A DNA stretch of 64,000 bases from Dipteris shenzhenensis (taxonomy: Eukaryota > Polypodiophyta > Polypodiopsida > Gleicheniales). The stretch is from the NCBI GenBank assembly GCA_047967505.1, contig CM106540.1. One strand, written 5' to 3'. Position 1 is the first letter of the stretch, and each line of letters starts with the position of its first letter. Shown piece by piece: positions 25,301 through 37,300 of the stretch. Position numbers and translations under genes: made by a program. The notes under the pieces were generated by a model, which saw only the letters and a program-made list of their open reading frames with translations, did no database searches and was not told the DNA's origin.

Positions 25301-28300
25301 CCCTCCCCAGGACTGGCTCAGCGGAACTCATTTTCCGCTTTGGAGGACCTCTCTAGCCTCCCAGATGATGATTTTGTACCCTCTACTTTTGGAGATCCAG
25401 TTATCGGCATCCCTCTTGAGAGATCCTTCTCTCTCTCACCTGTGGACTTTTCTCCCCTTGGACCTCGTGTGTATGGCAGGAGGTCTACTCCGGTAGAGGT
25501 TTCTTTTTCTGCCACCAGGCCGGGTAAGGTATTCCAACCCACTTCCTCCCGCCGATGAGGATAGCCAACTGGAATATACAGGGATTGGGCGGCATCCCTC
25601 ATCGCCATCGCAAACAGCTGATCAGGAATCAGCTCCATCCAGGTTGTTCAGGTGGGCCCCTAGACATTCTTTTTCTTCAGGAACACAAACTGGATGTCAG
25701 AGATTGCTCCAAGTCAGGTAAGCTGCCGGACTTTTTGGCTTCCTGCCTTGGGAACCAGAGGAGGTACATGCATTTCAGTTTTAGATTCTATTCTCCCTCT
25801 GGTCATTGGACACGGTACCATAACCCCCTCCAGGGCCCAGTGGGTTTTACTTCTGATTGACAGACGTAAGGTTGGTTTCCTCAACCTCTATGCTCCGAAC
25901 AACAGAGGGGACCGTGTTTTGTTTGGGAAAGAGTTGCTCTCGTGGGCTGACATTGCGGATTCGTGGATTATTGGAGGTGACTTCAACATGGTTGAGGCAC
26001 CTTCTGATAAGAAAGGGGGCAGAGAAGGTGGTATCCACTCCCTTGAGAGAGCAGCCTGGGATGCCTTCTTGTTCAGGTTCAGTGGCAGAGATGTTTGGTC
26101 AGATGATGCATTTCTTATTCAGTCTCAGTCACTTTTGTTTTCCTGGTCGAACCATAGGATGCAGATGCCTATCCATGCTCGGATTGATAGATTCTATGTG
26201 GGTGACTGGGCTCTTGATAGAGGGGGGACAGTTTGCATTGCACCCGGTGTTTTCACTTCAGACCATTTTCCGGTAATTTTGTCCATCTCAGAGCCTCATT
26301 TGAGAGGACGGTCTCACAGTATCACGATCCCCGACGCCTTATACACGGATGAGACTCTCACAGAGGCAATGTTGGAGATTTGGGTTTCTCATATGCAGGG
26401 GGGGTGGCTGGTCCTTCACATATGGCCACAGCACTTGCCAGTATCAGCGACTTTTATCACTCCGTTGCTAGTGCTTGGCGGGGTGAGGTACTCAGGCGAG
26501 AGATCGGTATCCACCGGCAGTTGGCAGCCTTACAGAGGGAGGAGCAGAAACGACCATCAGATGCTTGGATACAAGAGCGCCTTGCTGCGGCAAGGGCTCA
26601 CTTGCAAACCTTGCTTGATCAGAGAGCAGAGTATGCCTTCCATGCACGGGAGTCCTTTTGGATACAGATGGGAGGGAGAGTCAATAAACGCTTTTTCTCT
26701 ACACTTGGTCCCAGACATAGTAGAGAGAGTGTCAGGTAGCTTATTGACTTTGACGGCGTTTTGCAGTCCCATCCGAAGCCGTCATGCACTTAGCGACAGC
26801 TTTCTATGCCTCCCTACTTTCCGCAGATCCGAACTCATAGGCCAGAGAGGTGGCTAGAGATGAAGTTTGACAGAGTTTACTTGTGTTGGTCACCCCAGAG
26901 ATGTATGCTCACTTGATGCGCGCTTTACCAACACAAAATTCAAGACTGCTCTCTCTGCCCTGGTTCCGATGGTCTTACTCCTTTTTTTATAGCCTTTTGG
27001 GATATGATAGGTGATCATATTACTTCAGCCCTGCAGGGCATTTGGGACTCGGGTGAGATGCCTGACTCACTGACCGAGGGACTCATTCACCTTATCTCGA
27101 AAGGTGGCAACATGAATTTTGTATCCCATTGGAGACCCATCACTCTTTTGGGCACTCTTTACAAAATCCTTGCCAAGGCGATCAGCATCCGATTACAGCC
27201 CCTTCTTCCAGACCTCATCCATGATACTCAGACAGGCTTTGTGCATGGCAGGAGCATTTTTTATAATATCTTTTCCTTTTGGGAAGCCACAGAGTGGGCT
27301 ATGCAAAGTGGGCAGAGGCTAGCAGTTCTACTCCTGGACTTTGAGAAAGCCTATGACAGAGTAGATTGGGGTTTTCTTGAGGGCACTCTTCTACGGTTTG
27401 GATTTTCAGATGCTTGGATTAGAGGGGTGGCCTCCCTTTACAGATCAGCCCACAGCCAGGTTTTGATTGGCGGGGTCAGGGTGACAGGTTTCAGATTCGT
27501 CAGGGATGCCCTTTTGTGGCACAAGCTATGAGTATCTTCCTTAGATCTCAGGCTGAGCTTTTTGGGCTGAGATTGCCCTTGAGACAGGAGCAGGAGCTTC
27601 TTGACTGTGAGTTGGCTGATGACACTGCTATTTTTATTGAGGCCTCTTCGCAGTCACTTGATTCTTTCCGGACAGCCTTGGATATTTTTTGCTCAGCTAT
27701 AGGGGCACACATTAACTGGCATAAATCCTTTGGCTTTTGGATCAGTGATGAGGACACTCCAGGCTGGGGAGTTGACATTGGCTTTTCTTGGATTCAGAGG
27801 GGTGTTCCTATCACGTATTTGGGATGCCAGGTAGGATTGGACATCTCTCCAGCACAGCAGTTTGCCCCAGTACTAGAAAGTATAAGGAAAAAGCTCCTTT
27901 TCTGGAGCTCTGTCAAACTCGACCTTGCATCTAGAGTTGTGGTCGTGAACCAGGTTCTCTTGGCCACCTCCTGGTTTGTGTGTTCTTGCTGGTGCTGGGA
28001 TTGCATCATTCAGCTCATCAGACCACCAGTCAGGAATTTTTTATGGAGTGGACTTGATGGCACAGCAGATGTTGCAGCAAGGGTGGCCTGGGAAACCGTT
28101 TTTCTCCCCCATCAGACTGAGGGTGAAAAGATGACGAAAAATTCAGCGTAGTGCCCATATTTTCAAACAGTCCTCTCCAAAAGAGGCTGGTCATCCTCGG
28201 ATCTCTATCACTGATTATGGATTCAGGCATCCCATGATATTTGAAGACATGCTGCAAAAACAATTTGGTCATTTGATCTGCTATAATTTTCTTTCTTACT

Positions 28301-31300
28301 GGCACAAAGTGGGCTTGTTTGCTAAACTTGCAAATTATTGTCCACAATCCATCATGTCCAGTAGGAGTACGTGGAAGATCAAACACAAAATCCATAGCTA
28401 TGCTTTGCCATGGTCTATCCGGAATTGGCAAAGGGTGTAACAACCCAGGTGCCTTCTGCATGTCAAACTTTACTTTCTGACAAACCATGCATGTTCTCAC
28501 ATATTCTTCCACATCTTTCCTCAAAGATGGCCAATAAAAGTATTGCTCCACTGCTGTAATTGTTGCTGTAATTCCCCTATGTCCTGCATATGGAGGAGCA
28601 TGACTTTCCATTATGACTTTTTGTCGCATTTGATCAGTGACACAGAGTCGTCCATGCATCAAAATGAAACCCTCTTTCAACATATAGTGATCATGCCTTT
28701 GACCATCAGAAAGTTGTTCATAAATAGTTGAAAAATCAGCATCATTAACATACTGATCTTTCATCACATCTAACACATTGCTATAAGCAATGCTCACTGC
28801 TGAAACACTGGGTTTCTTGGAGACTGCTTCAGGCTGTGGTTTCCTGGAAAGTGCATCAGCCACGACATTTTTATTACCCGGCACATGTACAATTTGAAAA
28901 TGAAACATTGAGAGGAAGTTAGCCCATCTCATGTGCTTTTCAGATAATTTTCTCTGCGTGAGAAAATATCTTAAGTGACTGATGATCAGTTTGCACATAA
29001 AAATCAGCTCCAAGAAGGTAATGTTTCCATGTGGTCAAAGCATGTATCACTGCTAACATTTCCTCCTCGTATGTCTGCAAGTACAATTCAGCATCTTTGA
29101 GAACTCTACTCTCATATGCAACCACTCTGCCATCCTGCATCAAAGTGCCTCCTATGCTGTTCCCACATGCATCACAAGTTACAGCGAAGGGTTTTGCAAG
29201 ATCTGGCAAGATAATAACGGGTTCAGAACACAATTTTTGCTTCAGCTCTTCAAAAGCTGCATTTTCCTTTGGTCCCCACCGAAACGGTACCGCTTTCTTT
29301 TGTAAAGCATGCAAGGGAGAAGCAATTTCTGCAAAGTACTTTATAAACCTCCGATAGTATGAACACAACCCAAGAAAGCTTCTGACTTCATGCAGATTTT
29401 TCAAAATTGGCCAACTCCTTATGGCCTCAACTTTTGCAGGATATATCTTGACTCCATCCTTTGACACTATATGACCGAGAAAATGAATCTCATGCATAAA
29501 GAACTCACTTTTCTTGGTGTTTATTAATAGCTTGTGTCTTTTCAACTCTTGAAACACAATAGTGAGGTGTTTCCTGTGCTCCTGCTCATTTTTAGAGAAC
29601 ACAATGACGTCATCGAAGAAAGTGCCCACAAACTTTCAGTGTGCTCTAAAAATTATGTCCATCATTCTATTGAAAGTGGCAGGTGCATTAGTCAAACCAA
29701 AAGGCATCACAAGGAACTCATATAAGCCAAATGAAGTGCGGAAGGCAGTCTTGTAGACATCTTCAGGCCGTATCCTTATCTGATGGTATCCACTTTTAAG
29801 GTCAATACGACTGAATATTGAGGAACCTTCCAACCGATCCAATATATCATCAATGCGTGGAATTGGAAAACGGTTCTTAATTGTGACTTTATTCAAAGCC
29901 CTATAATCAATACACATTCTCCAATTGCCATCCTTCTTTTGCACAAGCAACACAGGGGAACAGTAAGGAGAATTACTTGGCTGTATTAATTCCTTTTCCA
30001 AGAGTTCCTTCACTTGTGACATTATCTCTTCCTGTTGTGCCTTACTGACACGATAGGGAGGTATATTAGGCGGTGAGCTTCCTGGAATTATATCAATTTG
30101 ATGATCTCCGGGCCTCTTGGGAGGTAATTCTTGAGGAAGTGCATCTGAGAAACAATCCTGAAAATTTGAAATAAAAGCAGCCCTTTCTCTATCTAAAGCA
30201 GAAAGAGTAGAGCCTTCCTGAACTGGTTGGCTATCCTCTTTGACAAAAATCAAGTACGCTGAAATATGACGCTTTATTACATTGGAAATACAAGAAGCTG
30301 AAACTACAGGGATGGACTCCCCTTTCAACTTAACATCAAGTACATGATTTTTGCCTCTATGAGTTAAAGAAATCTTCTTGTTTCTCATCTGCACATCAGC
30401 CCCCACCCTGTACATCCAAGGCATCCCAAGCAAAGCATCACACTCTGGCAAAGGCATAATGTAGAAGTCCTCTGCATCCTGATATCCCTGGATATGCATC
30501 CTCAACTTGCCAATGATAGGAGTGACAAGTGTGTTGAGTTCAGGGTTGGCCATATCACACATGCCGGATGGCCCCATTTCCCCAGGCTCGATGCCAAGCC
30601 TTCTTGCCGTATCAGGAGTTATGAAATTTGCCTTTGCCCCAGAATCAAAGAAAAACAAACAATTCTGATTTCTGATTTTTCCCCATGCTCTGCACATCTC
30701 AGTCTTTTTCATTTCCTCTTCATCATGTGCATGTGGCAAACTCCCAATCACATTTGGAAGAAGTCCTGCAGAAGGTTTAGGCTTTTTGCCCTTCCGATCA
30801 GCCTGTTTATCACCATTCTTATCATCATCTGACCTGTCTCTTTTCTTGAATGGACAATCATAAGAGCGGTGTCCCTCTCCTTTGCATATAAAACATTTGT
30901 TTTGCTCCATGAGTGACTTTTTCTCTTCATTAGATAACTTGGTAGGGGGCTGTTTATTAGGCTGTCCACGCCTTTGACCAGCTTTGAATTGGGCTTTTCC
31001 TCCCTTTTGAAACGGTCGTTTGCCATAATTTTTATTTTCAGATTTGATGTCCTTATCCTGGTGTTTGGCAGCCCGTTTGTTGTCTTCTTTCTTGCTGTCC
31101 ATAAAGCCCAAATTTTTCTCCTGCATCCATGCATATGCTGTCCTTGCATTCTCAATTAATTGAGTCATAGAACCCACCTTGGTTTTGATGCAATAATCAC
31201 GTAGCTCACTAGGCAATCCACAACAATACCTCTCTATTTGCTCTTTCAAAGAAACATGCCTGTAAGAGCTCAATGGCAGCAAAACATTCCAAAACCTCTG

Positions 31301-34300
31301 GGTGTAATCATCAAGATTCTTGCAAAGTTTGTATGACAAGTCATGCCAGTGTGAAAGTACTTCAACTTCAAAAGTTGGAGTAAGCCAAGTAGAAGAGAAC
31401 ACTTGCTTAAATTCCAGCCAAGTAGTAGGTGCATCTCCATGAAGCATAAGGTTGGTGTACCACTTAAGTGCATTGCCTTTCAAAAATGTGGCAACCTTCC
31501 TCATCTTGGATGCTTCTGTAAACAAACCCCCAAGAAATGCAGCATCAAACTGTTGAAGGAATGTGAGGGCTTTGTACCTGTCCTGTACTCCATTATATGT
31601 ATCAAACTTGACATGAGAACCACCATCCTTAAATTCTTTATATACATTTGATATTGGCTGTCCCAAAGATGGCTGTATATTTGCAGCATTCCCTTCAGTA
31701 GGGAGAGCCATGCTTGGCTGAACATTAGGCATGGGAGCATATACTGTGGCTTGCATGCCTGGTTGCATTCCCACATTGTCATACATGGCTTGTTTTCTAT
31801 GCCCAATTGGCGGTGAAATCAACATAGCATCAAAGATAGAATCTGTACCAAAATATTAAGGTTGCTGCCTCAAATATGGCTGAGGTGGTTGAGCCACATT
31901 TATAGACTGCACATTATTATTTTGAGGAGTAGAAATACCCAAACCAAGGCCTTGTGCTGGCTGCTCATATTGTTGCACTGGATGTACTTTTTGTACCTCT
32001 TTCTCAAGTGCTCTTTTGGGCGATTCCTCTCTCTTGGAAGTCACTTTCTGAGTCATTTTTGATGGCTGTCCCTCATGGGAAACTGATGCATGAGTGTGCG
32101 GTCTGCCATGAGAAGCTGATGCATGTGTGTACTCACTCTTTCCGTGCTTGTGCTTTCTTGATTTCTTCTTCTTCTTGGCATTTGTTTGCACAATCTGAGC
32201 CAAATTTTGAGCCAGCTGAGTCAAAGCAGTCACTGCACTTGCAAGCTGTGCATTCAACATAGTAGCATCATCTGACTCACTGCTAGAACTAGTATCACCG
32301 TTGAGCTCAGTTGTAGCTTCATGTGTGGCCTGCTCAAAAGGCATTTGTTGTGCTCCCTGTAGCTGTACACTAGCTGGATCATTAAGGCTTTCCCGCCTTC
32401 TCCTTTGAGGAGTTGTGGAGCTCTCTTGCTCATGGGTACTCACCATGTTTATGGTTGTAATATTCAGCTGTCAGAAAGTGCAGCAAAGATATCCTTCCAC
32501 CAAACTACCGAGGCCCACCTCTTGAGAAAGAGTGTGTGGTATCCCGGCAATGGAACCAATGAAACCGGCCTCTAATCACTCAGAGGGCAGTGGAACTAAA
32601 CCTTTAATCACTTCAGCACTTATTTACAGCTCACAAAGCATATATCACAACCATTAACCATTGCATGATCACCATTTGGCATTTACCTATTTGTTCACAA
32701 ACAAAACCACTGAAAAAGGGATGGAGGCTAGAATGCCCCTGCTCAACAGACATAGACAAGTGCACCCGATTGGCCCCAAACACCGTGGCGCCCCTTTCGG
32801 TATTTCTTTACATTTCACAATGAAATGATTACAAGTTGCATCTGGGAGACCTTCCCTGCAACTGAGCACGCAGCCCCAATTCACTAAGCCTTCGCAAGGC
32901 TTTCAAGCATAGAACACCATCACATAAGTGCACTTAACCCATAGGTTCAACCCAAAGGCATTCTCTTTTCCGAGTGCAATTCCATTGGCTGTCCAGATGC
33001 AATCACACTGCACCCCAGCTGCACTCTCTTTGAGTGGTTTCCAGATGGCATTCACAAAGCTTTTCAAAGCTCCAAAATAAAATCAGCAAAGTACCCAACC
33101 AAAGAATGACTCATGTAGCACTGCCTGGGCACCTGTGAGCCAAGAAAGAGACGGCACATGAGGCCAACCAATAGCTTATGGCAAAAAGAAATTGCAGTAG
33201 CAAAATCACAACTCACCAAGCCCTGAAGACTCGAACCAAGTCCTCAATCGCCAAGAGGACATAGTAGCCAATGCCCAATTGCATTCTCAGCCAAAGAGGA
33301 GTGCAAAGGCATGAAGAAAGAGCATTTACAAGAGCCGACCAGCAAGAATTCCACTGAAAAATGCGAAAAGAAGCACTTCTGTCGCGAGAAAGTGGGAGTT
33401 CTTGGGCTCAAAAGAAGCGTGCTTCAGAGAGGAATGCATTGAGAAGGTTTTGGAGAAGTTTCATCGCCGGAAAGTCCTCCAAAACTGAGAAAAACCAGTC
33501 AACCAGAGCGTCGGACCACTCGAAATTCAACAAAAAGCTGTAGCTTTGCAAGAGGAGAGGCCCAGGAGGCGGTAGAAGAAAAAAGGTCCAGAAAAAGCCA
33601 CTTTTGCAAATTCGACCAGCAAAAGAAGTGCTCAGCTCTGCCCATTCTACCAAACGCACAGAGGAAAAAGCATATCACTACGAAGGGGAGGCAGAGGGGA
33701 AGCCATTGGGCCAAACGGAAGTCGAGGAATCCAAACGGGTGAGGAGTTATGAAGAAAAACGGAATTCAGCTGAAGGAGGCTGAAAAACTAGTCCAAAATC
33801 TCAACAAAGGGAGAAGATGAGAGAGAAAACCACACATGTGAAGTTTAGAAGGCCCAGGAAGGTCCAGGAATGGCAAAGGAGCATGTAGAAGGCACTATAG
33901 CCACCTGGAACTCTAGGGGGGCCACTGAAGGTACATGGCCCTCTAGGGGGCCCATTAAAAATGCCACATCATCATTTCCCAACAACCACTCTCTTAATTC
34001 CTTGGAATGCCTTTGGGCCTAGGGATTAATTACGCTTATGTGCTAGGCACCATGCCGCGTTTAATTACACATTATTAAGCCCACGCTTGGACTTTTAAAA
34101 CCAAAGTTGTCACGGTCTTGTAGTACATTAAAGTACTTAGAATTTCATGCCCCCGTGACACACACTCTCTTGCAGTCAAAGTTTTGGAGTGTGAAGGAAT
34201 TCTGAGAAAAAGTTTTTATCCTTCCTTAAATTCTCTAAAAGATCTATTTTCATCTACATATGTCTTAGCTCTATCCATAGCTTGGCGAAAGTTAGATCTT

Positions 34301-37300
34301 GCAAGTACTAGCATCTCCCACATTTAAACAACATAGTTCACGGCACTAGACACTTTTTTAGGTATCCCATCCATGGTTGGATTTACTGTCTATAACCATA
34401 GTTCAAGTCAAATGGGCTCATTCCTATAGAGGAATGTTTTCTATCATTGTAGGCAAACTCTAATAATGGTAACCAATTGTCCCATGTATGTTGCCTCAAT
34501 AATACATATGCTCTGAGCATATCCTCTAAAGTTTGGTTGACTATCTTTGTTTGACCATCCATTTCAAGATGATTCCCACTACTCATTCCCATTCCCAACT
34601 CAGTCCTTAGTGCCTCAAACACTGCAATCCAAAAATCGCTGGTAAATTTAACATCCCTATCTGACACTAAGGATCTGGGTAGTCCATGCAGACAAAATAT
34701 ACACTTAATAAACAAATCCACAACTTGCGGGACACTAATAGAATCGCTAGTCACAATGAAGTAAGCCATCTTGGTAAGACGGTCAACTACCACAAGGATA
34801 GAATCATATCCACCCTGTGTCATAAGGAGACCAACAGTAAATTTCATGGAAATGCTCTTCCATCCACCAGATGGTATCTCCATAGGTATAAAAGGCCAGG
34901 TGGCTTCACCCACTCTGCCTTACTTGACACGAGAAACATCATGTCATAAATTTATGAATATGCTTTTTCATCTTTGGCCAAAGGAAATCTCACTTCACGA
35001 GATCATATGTGTTCTAAAACCTTGGATGTCCCGCACATGGGCTATCATGGCACTGTTGAATGACCCTCTACCTAAGATCATTTTGATTAGGTACAACCAC
35101 CTTGCTATTATGTTTTAGCTACCATCCACTATGGTATATCTTAACTAAGTTTGATCTTTTCGAGATGCCAATAAACCTTAGGCCGAAGACTCTAGACAAA
35201 CTCATCCTCTTTTTGAGTTTCTCTAATCTCGGTCATTAGAGCACTCTCTAATACCATGGAACTCGTCCACTTTCTGAGTTTCTCTAATCTCAATCATTAG
35301 AGCACTCTCTAATACCGTGGAACTCATATTATGCATAATGCGCGAGAACCCATCAGCAACCTTATTCTCCTTCCCTCTTCAGTATTGAATCATCGTATTA
35401 ATCTCCTGCATGAGCTTTACACACCTAGCTTGGTGAGCTTTAAGTTAGGTTGTTTACAAAAATGCTTCAGAGTATCATGGTCCACATCCACGTAGAACTC
35501 TGAACCACACAAATAATGCCTCCATGTTTTCAAAGCATGAATAATAGCGTACAACTTTAATTCATGAGTTGGCCAATTTCGCTGAGAGGGAGAAAGCTTC
35601 TTGCTTTGGAAGGCTACCGGCCTTCCCTCTTAGAGAAGAGTTGCTCCTATCGTAATGCCACTTGCGTCGGTTCTAGGAATAACAGTTTCTGGGGATCAAT
35701 AATATTTAACAGCGGACTAGAGACCACAGCCTTCCTTATGGCGTTAAAATTTATTGTTGATTATGTCCCCACACAAAAGGTACTTTATCTGAGGTCAGCT
35801 TAATCAAAGACGACACTATCTTGGAGTATCCTTTGATATGCCTTTGATAAAACTGGACAAATCCTAAGAAAGATCGCAACGGGGTCAGACTCTAAGGAAT
35901 GGGCCATGTTAATATCCCAACCACTTTCTTCGGATCCATTTTCACCCCATCAGGTGTAATAATGAATCCCAGATACTCAAGTTTCACCATGCATAGCACG
36001 ATTTTCCTTTTATTCACATAAAGACTAGCTTCCCTCAAAGTATCGAACACTTTTCTTAAGTGTTCACGATGCTCAGCAATACTTTTGCTGTAAACAAGGA
36101 TATGTCAACAAAATGTACTACAAACATCCCAATATATGGGCATAGTAAGTCATTCAAAAGCATGATGAAAGTAGTCGGAGCATTGGTAAGCCCAAATTGC
36201 ATTACCAGAAACTTGTAATGTCCAAACCTGCAAATTAGCTCCGAGAGCTGGCTGGAGTTCCTGATGCCTATGTTGTGCAGGGGTGCTCTTAGTGGGTAGT
36301 TCCATTTCTTGTCCAAGCTACTATGAATGATGGCTGTGTATATGCTTTCTCCCTCTGCTCTGAGCAGCTAAATGACCTTGTGGGCACTGGTAGTAGTAGT
36401 GGAGGACTATGTGGCTAGGTGTGGCTGCTAGTGATAGTTTTTGGCCTGTGTGCCTACTATTGGACAGAAATAAATGTCTTATGCCAGGGATTGGTCAAAG
36501 CAGAGTCCAGCATAGAATATGCTTGGTCAGAGCAGTGAACAACAGAGACTATGCATGGGGCAATGTTGCCCAATGGGATGTGGAATACTCTAATTGCAAG
36601 AGGAATTGTAGTCCATGTGTAAACTGGATTTAGGGACCTCCACACTAATAAAGAATGTCGCAATCCTGCAAACCTGTATCCACGTGCTGGGTAATTTTTC
36701 CTATGAATTTCAACCTGAAGAAAAAAATTTCTTGTGTCACAACCTTTCTTGGTAGCAGCTGTTGCAAGTGATGATTGCATTGGTGCTACTCCCACCCAAG
36801 ACTAGCATGTGGTAGCCTATGAAAGTGGACGGTTAAGAGATGCTGAGCTCCACTATGATGTTTACAAGAAGGAACATTTAGCCGTAATCCATGCTTTAAA
36901 ACCTTTGGAAGCACTATCTTCTAGGGGTAGATTTCTTAGTAAAGACTGACCATCAGAGCCTTCAATACTTTCTAAAGTAGCCTTTGATAAGAGACAAGCA
37001 TATGAGATTGGGACTTTGGGCTCCTCCTTTCTCTTGATTCATAGTGCTTTCAAGATGGTGAAGGGCTTTGAGAACTACTAAAACCTCAATTGGACTTCAA
37101 ACCTAGATTTACATACAAATCGAAGTCTTCTGATCAATTCACACTTTGGAAAATGCACATTAAGTAGCTGGAAATCAATTCGCAGCACCAAGAATCAATT
37201 CGCGGCTTCCTGGAACAAATTGCCCTTGCTGGAAGACTTTCGTCTGGTGGCTGGAAAACACAAACAGCAGGGAGAAACTCAACGATTGGACTCTTATACA

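Larger units (their letters stand above)
23450..28107 (+). mobile_element. LINE-A copy 3, 5' complete, 3' end lost
   Basis: This is the best-preserved LINE-A. It has a polypyrimidine leader (23450-24060), ORF1 from 24192, and ORF2 from 25555 with endonuclease and RT. It stops at about 28107, just after VAWETVFLP, where a minus-strand gypsy integrase begins. LINEs usually lose their 5' end on insertion, so loss of the 3' end points to a later deletion. Several stops and frameshifts are present. Confidence 0.88.
28108..34160 (-). mobile_element. Ty3/gypsy element 2, 5' LTR to mid-integrase
   Basis: Read on the minus strand, this is a 1.6 kb LTR (34160-32560), primer-binding site, then one long gag-pol frame ending in the integrase core at about 28108. 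The 3' third, including integrase C-terminus and 3' LTR, is missing. The LTR lies within the integrase of gypsy 3, so element 2 inserted into element 3. The coding part is well preserved: two in-frame stops and one frameshift in 4.3 kb. Confidence 0.88.

Noticed and set aside
36457-36795. 112-codon minus-strand ORF as a host gene
   Set aside because: No recognisable motif, no splice context and composition like the surrounding intron. Not enough support.
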